NCBI GenBank assembly: GCA_050948665.1
Contig: JBMNEH010000001.1
Location: 1,674,001 to 1,738,000 of the forward strand
DNA length: 64,000 bases
Origin: JBMNEH01 sp050948665
GTDB taxonomy: Bacteria; Bacillota; Clostridia; Christensenellales; UMGS416
Direction: 5' to 3'
Shown: positions 25,942 to 34,332 of the stretch, in pieces
Numbering within the stretch: position 1 is the stretch's first letter
Layout: the number at the start of each line of letters is the position of its first letter
Program-made: the position numbers and the translations under genes
The notes under the pieces: generated by a model
What the model was told of the DNA's origin: nothing
Databases searched by the model: none
What the model saw: only the letters and a program-made list of their open reading frames with translations

Positions 25942-26027
25942 AAGACGCCGCCTTTCGGCTTCACTTCAGACGCTTCTCATCAAAGCAGTCTGTAATTCAG
26001 ATACGTGTGAATTGCTGTATGCGTCTT
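25942..26027 (-). ncRNA. tRNA-mimic array element 1
   Basis: 86 bases closed by AAGACGC/GCGTCTT, with an arm TCTG-AATTA-CAGA in the middle and a GCC-GAAA-GGC tetraloop where a T-arm would be. The 5' strand can instead pair with GCGTCT at 25968-25973, giving two exclusive folds. First element after the WYL terminator and only three bases from element 2. Confidence 0.5.
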
Positions 26028-26060
26028 TAGTGCAGCCAAAAGCATGTGACATGCTCTTGT

Positions 26061-26086
26061 TTACAGTTTCATTTTACAGTTTCATT
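26061..26086. repeat. Tandem 13-bp direct repeat upstream of the array
   Basis: Two perfect, directly adjacent copies of TTACAGTTTCATT. It lies between the WYL terminator and the first array element, where a promoter or operator for the array would be expected. Confidence 0.7.
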
Positions 26087-26101
26087 CTTCTGCCATCACG
26101 G

Positions 26102-26134
26102 AAAAAAAGTTGCGAACACCTCAATACTCGCAAC
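26102..26134 (-). terminator. Terminator overlapping the end of the second WYL gene
   Basis: On the minus strand GTTGCGA and TCGCAAC form a stem followed by seven T. The 5' arm encodes the last codons (SCEY stop) of the WYL protein. Confidence 0.85.
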
Positions 26135-27032
26135 TTTTTTGGTTTATCAGTCTTTTTTTTATCAGCTCTACAAAGTGCTGCGGTGCCGTGACTCTAATCA
26201 TTGGGCCGAACGACAGAATGCGGATTACCATTTCCGTTTCGTCATCTTTGCCGTACGATATGGTAACGCGATAACGGTCAGCATCGATTCTTTTTACCTG
26301 TTTCTCAAAGTGCGCAAAGTGTAAAAGAATTCGTTCTAAAGCTTTCCGTTTGTCAATCAGTTCAAACTCGACCGTACGCGTCTTGGGTTGAGCTGTTTTA
26401 CCCGGATTGATTTCATACGGTTTTGTACAGGGCTTGCAGCAGACAATTCTGGCAAGGTTTACTGTTCCATCATATCTGCAGCCGGAACCCATCAGCCTGA
26501 ATTTATCGTCCTTTTCAGAATACTCCAGATATTCCGGCATTAGTACCATATGTGTGATATTTCCTTTTCGGTTTACCGTGTCTATACTGAGCGGGTATCG
26601 CTTCTCCATAGCATCAAGTATCAGCCGAAAAGTCCTTTTGTATGTATCATCTTCGTATGGGTCTCCATCAGAATACTTGTCAAACACGGAATAATCCGAT
26701 GCTGTGAAAAGCGGCTTTACATCAGGGAGCACATCTTCATCGTCAACAAATAATCTGATCCGGGGATCCGCATATATTGCCTTCAGCCATCGCTTTTCCA
26801 GGGTCGTCAGTGGCATCGACGGAGAATGCACAAGCGGTGTGGACCCATCTGAACGGATAAGCTGCCATCGCTCTTTGGCAAGAGCGGGCTCGATATTCAG
26901 AATACTTTCGCCAAAAGCGTTTTTCTCAACAATATCTCTGAGCTCATTCTTTTTCAATGGCTGCTTGACGGCAATCTTTAGGATACCGGCAACAGCATTG
27001 TAGTAAGCACTGTACAATTCACTGAAAATCAC
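26121..27032 (-). CDS. WYL-domain protein, second of pair
   Basis: About 303 residues. The C-terminal half has WYL-domain features (ISYGKDDETEMVIRILSFG, ALERILLHFAHFEKQVKRID) and the middle a WYL-like beta region (LMGSGCRYDGTVNLARIVCC). WYL domains bind nucleic acids or nucleotides and often control defence and RNA repair loci. The start chosen is GTG at 27032, four bases after GGGGGAGGTGAG; it overlaps the preceding gene by 14 bases, which indicates translational coupling. An ATG further upstream (27215) lies deep inside the first WYL gene. It lies directly before the tRNA-like array, separated by its own terminator. Confidence 0.82.
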   Translation of the reverse strand: MIFSELYSAYYNAVAGILKIAVKQPLKKNELRDIVEKNAFGESILNIEPALAKERWQLIRSDGSTPLVHSPSMPLTTLEKRWLKAIYADPRIRLFVDDEDVLPDVKPLFTASDYSVFDKYSDGDPYEDDTYKRTFRLILDAMEKRYPLSIDTVNRKGNITHMVLMPEYLEYSEKDDKFRLMGSGCRYDGTVNLARIVCCKPCTKPYEINPGKTAQPKTRTVEFELIDKRKALERILLHFAHFEKQVKRIDADRYRVTISYGKDDETEMVIRILSFGPMIRVTAPQHFVELIKKRLINQKSCEY

Positions 27033-28272
27033 TTTCCTCACCTCCCCCAATACCATAGAGACGATACATTTCCTCAATATCATCTCTGAATTGGCTTTCA
27101 AGAGTTTTATTGGAAAAACTGTATTCTGTGATCCTGCAGATGAACGTCCTGATCCAGGGAATAAGCTCGCTCGCATCAAATACATCGGCTGTGAAACGGC
27201 TTGTATGGTCATCAATCTTTTCTACTGTCCCGCATCGTTTTTCACGCTCAAGCCGCTTATGTATATGTGTCTCGTTGTCGGCATATTTAACAGTGAATTC
27301 AACGTGTTCCATTCGCTCTCCGGAAGTGCTTTGCGTGCTGACGCCCCACACATGGGGAAGCATACTGTCGAGTTTTTCGCGAAGTACATCAAACTGATCT
27401 GATACCTCATCCAGCTTAACCGATACTATGTTATCTGTTCGGAAAGAAGCAATCCTTTTGAACCGTGGCGTATAAGCCATCAGGTACTGCCGACCGCTCT
27501 GAGCGCTGATCATTATACGAAGAGGAATCACATGGTTTTCAGAGATTCTGTCTTTATGCCGGTTTATCGTTTCCATCGTAATACTTCTCTTTTCGGACAT
27601 TGCGACAAACAGCAGACAGATGATTTCACTGTCCATGGCTCCTGTTATATAGTGATGCTTAAAAGCAAAGTGTTCGTTATGAGCATCAAGCTTATCCAGA
27701 AGATAGGACCCGATTACACCGCATGGCGCAACTTCAGAGAAGAAATCCAGCACATTTGAATCTGAAAAATCCACTGAGTCTGACCGTCTGTAATACATGG
27801 TTTTCCCGTGTCTTTCAGAAACAATGATTCCTTCAGATACGTATTCATTGAGTTTTTTCCTAACTGTAGAAGAGTCAAACATTCTCGGCTCATTGAAGGA
27901 AACCAGGTACTCATCAATGGCATCGGTTATTTCATTCAGGGTCAGAGCGATATCAGGCGAATACAGAATGTCAAACAAAATAAAATGAAGGGTGATGTCA
28001 CCGTCAGTAAAGCTCTTCGCCTTCCATGCTGTATACAGAGGGTTATGATGTGAAACACGGCTGTCTATCGAAAGGAAAACTGTTTTACCTTCAGGGGTCT
28101 GCCGAAACTGCATATAGTTGCCAAGCCAACTCTCAAGACGCCTACGTTCATCATCATACGAGCGAGCGCTTTTTTTGTTGTATTCGTCCCGGCTTTTAAA
28201 GCCATAAACATAGAACTCGCGCATATAATCGCGTATGCGGTTGAAGTTCTTTATCAGCTCGCTGTATGCCAT
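27019..28272 (-). CDS. WYL-domain transcriptional regulator, first of pair
   Basis: 417 residues. The N-terminal part includes a winged-helix region (DSSTVRKKLNEYVSEGIIVS followed by RHGKTMYYRR), then the WYL core around residue 250 (ENHVIPLRIMISAQSGRQYL, AYTPRFKRIASFR) and a C-terminal WCX extension. Such proteins are usually ligand-responsive regulators; the ligand may be RNA or a nucleotide. The start ATG at 28272 follows GAGGAGG. It sits 19 bases after the small protein gene and overlaps the second WYL gene. Confidence 0.88.
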   Translation of the reverse strand: MAYSELIKNFNRIRDYMREFYVYGFKSRDEYNKKSARSYDDERRRLESWLGNYMQFRQTPEGKTVFLSIDSRVSHHNPLYTAWKAKSFTDGDITLHFILFDILYSPDIALTLNEITDAIDEYLVSFNEPRMFDSSTVRKKLNEYVSEGIIVSERHGKTMYYRRSDSVDFSDSNVLDFFSEVAPCGVIGSYLLDKLDAHNEHFAFKHHYITGAMDSEIICLLFVAMSEKRSITMETINRHKDRISENHVIPLRIMISAQSGRQYLMAYTPRFKRIASFRTDNIVSVKLDEVSDQFDVLREKLDSMLPHVWGVSTQSTSGERMEHVEFTVKYADNETHIHKRLEREKRCGTVEKIDDHTSRFTADVFDASELIPWIRTFICRITEYSFSNKTLESQFRDDIEEMYRLYGIGGGEESDFQ

Positions 28273-28291
28273 ACCTTTGCGGCCTCCTCTC

Positions 28292-28498
28292 TTATGACAG
28301 TATTCTTCTGGAATCTATTATTTCCTTTAGATTATCGATTATCTCCAGATACAATTCATCGGTAATCTCCACTGAGCGTTTTAAATATAGCTTTACATGA
28401 ACAAGGTTATTGTTTGATACTTTGATAGCAGCAGTAATGTCAGCTATGATTCCTATAACCGACGCAACTACAGAACTGTATTTTATGACTTTACTCAT
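28292..28498 (-). CDS. Small hydrophobic protein leading the WYL operon
   Basis: 68 residues: a hydrophobic N-terminal helix (SSVVASVIGIIADITAAI) then a charged helical region (ITDELYLEIIDNLKEIIDSR). No family recognised. Credible because ATG at 28498 has a strong GGAGGCGGG site and the gene is spaced like an operon member before the WYL genes. It may anchor a partner at the membrane, but nothing proves it. Confidence 0.6.
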   Translation of the reverse strand: MSKVIKYSSVVASVIGIIADITAAIKVSNNNLVHVKLYLKRSVEITDELYLEIIDNLKEIIDSRRILS

Positions 28499-28580
28499 TT
28501 AGACCCGCCTCCACAAATGTCTTTAAATTTATACTGCCATCATCCTTCTCCGGCCATAAACGCAAAGCTGACCGGTTGGC

Positions 28581-28608
28581 AAGAGCTCCGAGATCACCCG
28601 GAGCTCTT
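28581..28608. other. Strong hairpin between lysS and the WYL operon
   Basis: Perfect 10-bp stem AAGAGCTCCG/CGGAGCTCTT with an 8-base loop, no T-run on either strand. Located about 150 bases past the lysS stop and 80 bases before the small protein gene. Could be a 3' end structure of the lysS transcript. Confidence 0.5.
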
Positions 28609-28756
28609 GGTCAAAAATGTGCGGTTTTACGTCACTTATAACGGTTTATAGCCGCTTCGGTGTACTTATGGTGTATTTGTGTGAATTTCGGCCGAAAACC
28701 GGCTGTGCAGTACGTCACGTTTTTGGGGCAAAACAGTACATGCAATGGTGTGCTGC

Positions 28757-30712
28757 TTAGTACAACTTTGCGCCTGCCGGAATATGTGGATCCAGCATCA
28801 AAAGGTGAAGCCTCTCTTCGTTATTTTTCCTATGAACCGCGCTGATCAGCATGCCACAGGATTCGATGCCCATCATCAGTTTCGGAGGAAGATTTGTAAT
28901 TGCAACGCAGGTCTTACCAACCAACTCCTCAGGCTCGTAATATTCGTGAATACCGCTTAAAATCGTTCTATTTCCACCTGTTCCATCATCCAAAGTGAAC
29001 TTTAAAAGTTTCCTGGACTTCGGTACAGCTTCACATTCCAGAACCTTTACGGCGCGGAAATCGCTTTTTTTGAAAGTGTCAAAATCGACCAAGTCATGGA
29101 ATAGAGGTTCGATCTCAACCTTGGAGAAATCAATCTTCTCCTCAACTCCAGTAGCAACCCCCTGCGTTGTTTCATTCGGGGCTTTAACTGCTTTGTCGAA
29201 ATCCTTTTGTATATCCAAAGGCCTCATTGTCGGGAACAGTAATACATCGCGTATAGATGAGGCGTCTGTCAGCAACATCACCAAACGGTCAACGCCTATT
29301 CCCACACCGCCGGTGGGAGGCATCCCGTATTCCATGGCGCGAATAAAGTCCTCGTCTATTTCTACATCCTGGTTCTCTCCGCGCTTTTCCCGAACCTGCT
29401 TTTCAAAGCGCTCGCGCTGATCAATGGGGTCGTTCAACTCGGAGAAAGCATTCCCCATTTCTCGACCGTAAATAAAGAACTCAAACCGTTGGGTAAGCCG
29501 TTCATCATAGCTGCATTTCTTTGCCAAGGGGGAAATCTCAATGGGATAATCATAGATGAAGGTCGGTTGGATCAGGTGTTCTTCCACCTTTTCATCGAAG
29601 AAGGCTTCCAGGCACTCTCCCCAGGGGGCATCCGGCTTAACGAGTATACCGGCTGCCTTCGCTGCATCCCGCGCGGATGCATCATCTGGCAGCGTATTAA
29701 AATCTACGCCGGCATATTCCTTCACCGCCTCAACCATTGTCATCCTCTTCCAAGGCGCAGCCAGAGAAATATGAGTGCCCTGATAGTGAATATCCAGCGT
29801 TCCGCAGACATTGCGCGCTACGGTTTCTACAAGGCCCTCTACCCGCTTCATCATATCGAAGTAATTAGCATACGCTTCATAAAACTCCAGCATGGTAAAC
29901 TCAGGATTATGGCGCGCATCCATCCCTTCGTTCCGAAAAATACGGCCGATTTCAAACACCCGGTCTATACCGCCCACGATCAGGCGCTTCAGGTGAAGCT
30001 CAAGCTCTACCCGGAGGAACATATCAATATCCAAGGCATTATGATGGGTGTGAAAGGGACGCGCGCCGGCGTTGGTTGTATGGTTGTGCAATACAGGCGT
30101 CTCCACTTCAAGATACCCGAGATCCTCCATATATCTGCGAAGCTCTGTCAGGATGCGGGAACGGGCAACGAAGGTATTTCTTACCTCAGGATTGACGATC
30201 AAATCCACATACCTTTGGCGGTAACGCAAATCCGGATCTTTCAGACCATGAAACTTCTCCGGCAGGGGTAAAAGGGATTTGCTGAGCAGTGTAACCGTCT
30301 CCGCATGAATGGATATTTCCCCGGTGCGTGTCGTAAATACTCTTCCGGCACAGCCCACAATATCTCCGATATCCAGTCTTTTACAGTCGTCATACGCTTC
30401 CTCACCCAAATCGTTCCGACGCAAGTATAGTTGAATATCCCCCTCCGCGTCCTGAATATGGGTAAAAGCTGCCCTTCCCATGATACGTTTGGAGGTTATT
30501 CTGCCTGCAACGGCCACAATTTCCCCTTCCAATGTATCGTATGCCGCCTTTACACCGGCGGACGTGTGGGTAAAAGGATACTCTGTAATGGTAAAGGGGT
30601 CTTGCCCCGCCTCACGAAGAGCAACCAACTTCTCCCGCCGCACACGTACAACATCGGCATATTCCTCACCGGAAATTTCCGGGGTCAGATTTTCCAGCTC
30701 ATTTTGATTCAT
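28757..30712 (-). CDS. lysS: Lysyl-tRNA synthetase, class II, with C-terminal tRNA-binding domain
   Basis: Charges tRNA-Lys. The first ~500 residues are ordinary class II LysRS: an OB-fold anticodon domain, motif 2 (VFEIGRIFRNEGMDARHNPEF) and motif 3 (TGGVGIGVDRLVMLL). After a short linker a further ~110 residues (from FDTFKKSDFRAVKVLECEAV to the end) match the Trbp111/EMAP-type tRNA-binding domain found at the end of MetRS. This gives 651 residues instead of about 500. Such fusions occur in some Clostridia. The start at 30712 follows GAGGAAAC. Preceded by greA (17-base gap). Confidence 0.96.
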   Translation of the reverse strand: MNQNELENLTPEISGEEYADVVRVRREKLVALREAGQDPFTITEYPFTHTSAGVKAAYDTLEGEIVAVAGRITSKRIMGRAAFTHIQDAEGDIQLYLRRNDLGEEAYDDCKRLDIGDIVGCAGRVFTTRTGEISIHAETVTLLSKSLLPLPEKFHGLKDPDLRYRQRYVDLIVNPEVRNTFVARSRILTELRRYMEDLGYLEVETPVLHNHTTNAGARPFHTHHNALDIDMFLRVELELHLKRLIVGGIDRVFEIGRIFRNEGMDARHNPEFTMLEFYEAYANYFDMMKRVEGLVETVARNVCGTLDIHYQGTHISLAAPWKRMTMVEAVKEYAGVDFNTLPDDASARDAAKAAGILVKPDAPWGECLEAFFDEKVEEHLIQPTFIYDYPIEISPLAKKCSYDERLTQRFEFFIYGREMGNAFSELNDPIDQRERFEKQVREKRGENQDVEIDEDFIRAMEYGMPPTGGVGIGVDRLVMLLTDASSIRDVLLFPTMRPLDIQKDFDKAVKAPNETTQGVATGVEEKIDFSKVEIEPLFHDLVDFDTFKKSDFRAVKVLECEAVPKSRKLLKFTLDDGTGGNRTILSGIHEYYEPEELVGKTCVAITNLPPKLMMGIESCGMLISAVHRKNNEERLHLLMLDPHIPAGAKLY

Positions 30713-30729
30713 TGTTTCCTCGTTTTGTG

Positions 30730-31209
30730 TTACTTGTATTCGAAATCCAAAATATGCAGCTTCCGATCGCCATTCGGAGCGGTAAAGACCACTGTGTCCC
30801 CTTGTGCGTGGCCAATCAACGCAGCGCCGATGGGAGAAGCGCTGGAAACTTTGCCGCTAAAGGGATCTGCCTCATCAGATCCGACAATAGTATAAGTGGC
30901 TTCCCGATTCGTAGACATATCTTTGACCCGAACCGTGCTGCCCAATGATATTGTATCAGAGGACGCGGGCATATTATCTGCCACCTCAACGGAGCGAAGT
31001 ATGTTTTCGGTAGACATAATCTCTCCCTCGAGAAATGCCTGCTCGTTTTTAGCATCTTCATATTCGGAATTTTCCGCCAAATCGCCCAAAGCAATGGCTG
31101 CCTTTATCCTTGCAGCCACCTCCTGCCGACGTACAGTTTTTAAAAACTCCAGTTTCTCCTCCAGTTTGCGAATGCCTTCCTGCGTCATAATTGTGGGATT
31201 GTTGCTCAT
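30730..31209 (-). CDS. greA: Transcription elongation factor GreA
   Basis: Rescues backtracked RNA polymerase by stimulating transcript cleavage. 159 residues, normal. N-terminal coiled coil (MTQEGIRKLEEKLEFLKTVR, GDLAENSEYEDAKNEQ with the acidic tip residues) and the C-terminal FKBP-like domain (ISLGSTVRVKD, SSASPIGAALIGHAQGD). The start at 31209 follows GGGGAAA. The gene is in line with lysS and preceded by a terminator-like hairpin. Confidence 0.97.
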   Translation of the reverse strand: MSNNPTIMTQEGIRKLEEKLEFLKTVRRQEVAARIKAAIALGDLAENSEYEDAKNEQAFLEGEIMSTENILRSVEVADNMPASSDTISLGSTVRVKDMSTNREATYTIVGSDEADPFSGKVSSASPIGAALIGHAQGDTVVFTAPNGDRKLHILDFEYK

Positions 31210-31240
31210 TCCGTTCGGTTTCCCCTTTCCATGGGTACTT

Positions 31241-31270
31241 CAAAGAAAGAACGCCATCGGGCGTCCTTTC
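31241..31270 (-). terminator. Terminator-like hairpin between dus and greA
   Basis: On the minus strand the 11-bp stem GAAAGGACGCC/GGCGTTCTTTC is followed by TTTG. It may partly separate greA-lysS from the upstream operon. Confidence 0.65.
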
Positions 31271-31326
31271 ATTGTTGGAAGCATTATATACAATTCCAGA
31301 CTTATTGTCAACGGGTCTCAACAGCT

Positions 31327-32292
31327 TTAAGAGATATTCGTGTTTGCCGCCCGATGAAGAACTGTTATCACCTGAGGTAAACTCTCAGCAGCCATAATCT
31401 CCCTGCGATACATGGAAGCACCGTTTATACCTTTTAAGTACCATGCCATGTGTTTCCGCAAATACGGCACTCCGAATCTCTCTCCCCACCGCAGGCAAAT
31501 GCGGCGGGCATGCTTTTCAGCCATCTCCATTCTCTCCGGGACAGTGGGCGGCGTCCAGATCTCATTCCCTAACAGAGCTCTCACCTCGCTGAAAATCCAG
31601 GGATTTCCCTGCGCAGCCCTCCCTATCATTACAGCTGCACACCCGGTTTCCTTCAACATTCGAAGGGCGTCCCTGCCCGTAAATATATCTCCGTTTCCGA
31701 TTACCGGAATATCCAGCGCTTCCACAGTCCTGCGAATACAGTCCCAGTCTGCATAGGGAGCGTAGAACTGATCTCTGGTTCGTCCATGAAGCACAACGCC
31801 TGCAGCTCCCGCATCTTCCATGCGCCGGGAAAAATCCAAATAGTTCACTGAGTTGGCATCCCAACCCATTCGTATCTTTACCGTAACAGGCTGACTTAGC
31901 CGTGCCGTCATTTGGCGTATAATCGTTTCCGCTAACTCCGGTTCCCGCATTAATGCGCAGCCTTGCCCTGTTTTCACGATCTTTGGCGCGGGACAACCCA
32001 TGTTCACATCTACAATAGAATACGCGCCGGCGTATTTTTCCGCCATTTCCGTAAGAATATCCGGTTCTCGTCCAAATAGCTGTATTGCAGCCGGCTCCGG
32101 AAAATCCGCCTTCTGCCGCAGTTCTCTCCCCTGCTTCGGCGCATGCGAGAGACCCTTGGCAGAAATCATCTCTGTACAGGTAAGCGCCGCTCCCTTTTTT
32201 GCGCACATTTCCCTGAATATGCTGTCGGTAACCCCGGCCATCGGCGCAAGCCAAGCACCGTCCGCAACAGTTACAGCGCCTATCTGCACCAT
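31327..32292 (-). CDS. dus: tRNA-dihydrouridine synthase
   Basis: FMN enzyme reducing uridines in the tRNA D-loop. 321 residues. Seen: LAPMAGVTDSIFREMC at the N-terminus, DVNMGCPAPKIVKTGQG near 95 with the catalytic Cys, VKIRMGWD, LHGRTRDQFY near 170 and IGNGDIFTGRDALRML near 195, then the helical RNA-binding end. It overlaps the preceding gene by one base (both carry coordinate 32292). Closest to the DusB group. Confidence 0.95.
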   Translation of the reverse strand: MVQIGAVTVADGAWLAPMAGVTDSIFREMCAKKGAALTCTEMISAKGLSHAPKQGRELRQKADFPEPAAIQLFGREPDILTEMAEKYAGAYSIVDVNMGCPAPKIVKTGQGCALMREPELAETIIRQMTARLSQPVTVKIRMGWDANSVNYLDFSRRMEDAGAAGVVLHGRTRDQFYAPYADWDCIRRTVEALDIPVIGNGDIFTGRDALRMLKETGCAAVMIGRAAQGNPWIFSEVRALLGNEIWTPPTVPERMEMAEKHARRICLRWGERFGVPYLRKHMAWYLKGINGASMYRREIMAAESLPQVITVLHRAANTNIS

Positions 32293-32951
32293 CAGGGTAT
32301 ATCCTCCTGAGGCCAGGGCGGAAGCGTCCGCGCAGGGGTGGCTTCCGGCGTAGGAGTCGGCGCCACAGTAGGTGTAGCCGGCAGCGCTGTCACATCCGGT
32401 TCCTTTGTGGGAGTCGGCTCCGGTGCCATTTCCAATACCGTTGTGATACCGGTAATGATCCAGCTTTCATCGGTCAGACGGCAATCTATCCTATAACGGG
32501 CATGTGGCCAAGCGGGTATTTCACCGGGGATGACTTCCCCATTTTCATCCCATAGGCCTGAAACAGCCGTTCCGGTTATGGAGGGTACTGTTTCCGTAAG
32601 TACTATATGGGCAATTCCCTTCCATGGCCTGCAGGCTATCTCTTCCACCTTGAGATGATAAGAGAAGGAGGAGATATCACAATTATCATAAGCCATCCCC
32701 TGTAGCAGTGTATCCTGCGTCATACAATCCTGTGAGAAATACATGCCAAGTTCTACATTTGCTGGCATATCCTCCGGGGTCATGATGGCTGTTGCCCTCA
32801 TTTTCATGCCGTCAGTCACAACAACATAAACATTGGCGGTGTGCATCGCAATCTGAAAAACAGCAGTCAATAAGCCGGCCAGAAGTCCTATAGCCGCAAG
32901 CAGCTTCAGAAGAAACCAACCAAGCCTGGTCAAGTATGTTCCTGTCTTCAT
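32292..32951 (-). CDS. Membrane-anchored protein with proline/threonine-rich tail, unknown
   Basis: About 219 residues: one N-terminal membrane helix (LLKLLAAIGLLAGLLTAVF), an extracytoplasmic domain of about 140 residues, and a disordered tail of EPTPTKEPDV/TPTPEATPA type, like the tails of the VanW proteins at 37-40 kb. The start at 32951 (MKTGTYLTRLGW) follows GAGGAGG and is preferred over 32978. The family is unknown to me; perhaps cell-wall associated. Co-transcribed with dus. Confidence 0.75.
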   Translation of the reverse strand: MKTGTYLTRLGWFLLKLLAAIGLLAGLLTAVFQIAMHTANVYVVVTDGMKMRATAIMTPEDMPANVELGMYFSQDCMTQDTLLQGMAYDNCDISSFSYHLKVEEIACRPWKGIAHIVLTETVPSITGTAVSGLWDENGEVIPGEIPAWPHARYRIDCRLTDESWIITGITTVLEMAPEPTPTKEPDVTALPATPTVAPTPTPEATPARTLPPWPQEDIP

Positions 32952-32961
32952 CTTTTCCTCC

Positions 32962-33642
32962 TCAGCATCCCCGGACATCCCAAGCCATCATCCGACAGAA
33001 GTCCTCCCAGGAGAAATCGGGTGCAATATCCTCATACCGCCGCAGCCAACTCCTGCGCGCAACAGTCTGGGATATCCGCTCCGAAGTTCTGCGCCATTCC
33101 TCAGGCGCCCAGTCCTCCATCCAACCGTACAGGTTCACATTCCATCCATAGGGTTCCCCGGAACGGTTCAACTTGCGCACACCGTCTATCACAGTAATAA
33201 TCCACTCTCTTTGAAGTACGATCAATGCCCTGTCCTGAGCGGAATGCTTCATCTCTCCCTGAAGCAACTCCCGGACCCCAAAGGTCGCCAGTACCCGCCG
33301 CTCACGAAACAGCCTATACATACGGTAAACCTCCCATGAGGTCAACCCTGCCTCGTAACGCTCGTCCATCGAGAAACTCACCCGACAGGCGGCATAGGCA
33401 ACAGGAAAGAAGGAAGCGGAAACAAAGGCCTTCCGCCCGCCAAGCAGGCAACCATACGCGCCTTTCTTCTCTGCGGCAATACGGGTCCGGAACATCCAGG
33501 GATCGCTGTCAGGATCACCGGTATGCCATAGATATTCAGGGCAGAGTGATGCCAACGCAGGCAATCCGGGGATCTCCTGGGACATAGGAATACATCCCCA
33601 TTTCTCCAGCTCCGCAAGAAAATGCGAATAGTTCTCCACCAT
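32962..33642 (-). CDS. Uncharacterised protein, possibly AlkZ-related
   Basis: 226 residues, no membrane segment. Residues 36-58 (EYLWHTGDPDSDPWMFRTRIAAE) and the later GRKAFVSASFFPVAY resemble the AlkZ-related proteins of Clostridia (winged-helix DNA glycosylase relatives). I am not certain of this. The C-terminal half is basic and Trp-rich. Sits between rhomboid (9-base gap) and the membrane protein gene. Confidence 0.65.
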   Translation of the reverse strand: MVENYSHFLAELEKWGCIPMSQEIPGLPALASLCPEYLWHTGDPDSDPWMFRTRIAAEKKGAYGCLLGGRKAFVSASFFPVAYAACRVSFSMDERYEAGLTSWEVYRMYRLFRERRVLATFGVRELLQGEMKHSAQDRALIVLQREWIITVIDGVRKLNRSGEPYGWNVNLYGWMEDWAPEEWRRTSERISQTVARRSWLRRYEDIAPDFSWEDFCRMMAWDVRGC

Positions 33643-33651
33643 ACCTGCCTC

Positions 33652-34332
33652 CTAAAATATTAACCCCCTGCCAACTGCAATCAGGAACGCGCTGACCGCA
33701 AGAAACGACATGCCGGCCGCGATTTGCTTTATGGTTTCTTTCTTTGTCCATGGGAGCCCAACCACAAGTCCGGCAAGAAATCCTCCAAGCATACCTCCGA
33801 CATGTCCCCAGTTATCAACACCTTTATTCATAAAACCAAGCAATAGGTTCGCCCCGGCATAAATAAATACCTGCACGCCGAAAAGCGCTTTAAATACCTG
33901 CCGATTTTCCTTCCACAGTGCCAGAAGCATACCGAATATTCCGAATATCGCACCGGAGATCCCTAAGGCATCATAGGAAGAGAAGGCATAGCCCATTACA
34001 TTTCCCATAAATCCGGAAGCTAACAGCAATAGACCATACCGCCACGGACCGTATAACCGCTCCATATAGCGTCCCCAAACATACAAACCAAGGCAGTTCA
34101 TACCCAAATGCAATAAACTGCCGTGAAGAAACATCGGGGTTACTAATCTCCACCATTCCCCGGAGGAAATACGGTCATTCATCCGCATACCCGCGTAGCT
34201 CAAAAGACCGTAACCCCACCTGCCAAACATAGTGAAAGCGGTCAGTCTGTCAACCGCATATATCAATATACAGAGCACAATAAGAATATAGGTCATTACA
34301 GGCTGAGGCCTTTTAAGCTTGAGTTGCGTCAT
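33652..34332 (-). CDS. Rhomboid-family intramembrane serine protease
   Basis: 226 residues, six or seven membrane helices. Seen: EWWRLVTPMFLHGSLLHLGMN in the L1/TM2 region, nucleophile serine in LGISGAIFG near residue 125, and catalytic His in NWGHVGGMLGGFLAGL near 178. Cleaves membrane-embedded substrates; targets unknown. The end of the aminotransferase gene overlaps its start by four bases (ATGA). Confidence 0.95.
   Translation of the reverse strand: MTQLKLKRPQPVMTYILIVLCILIYAVDRLTAFTMFGRWGYGLLSYAGMRMNDRISSGEWWRLVTPMFLHGSLLHLGMNCLGLYVWGRYMERLYGPWRYGLLLLASGFMGNVMGYAFSSYDALGISGAIFGIFGMLLALWKENRQVFKALFGVQVFIYAGANLLLGFMNKGVDNWGHVGGMLGGFLAGLVVGLPWTKKETIKQIAAGMSFLAVSAFLIAVGRGLIF

Noticed and set aside
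25260..26027. A cluster of ordinary phage-type tRNA genes
   Set aside because: No element has all of intact acceptor, D-loop GG, canonical T-loop and CCA together; no phage genes are nearby.
25260..26086. CRISPR array
   Set aside because: Repeats are not uniform in length or spacing, and the elements differ from one another; no cas genes.
25544..26324. Plus-strand open frames across the RNA array
   Set aside because: They run antisense to structured elements and into the WYL gene, with low-complexity translations and no ribosome sites.
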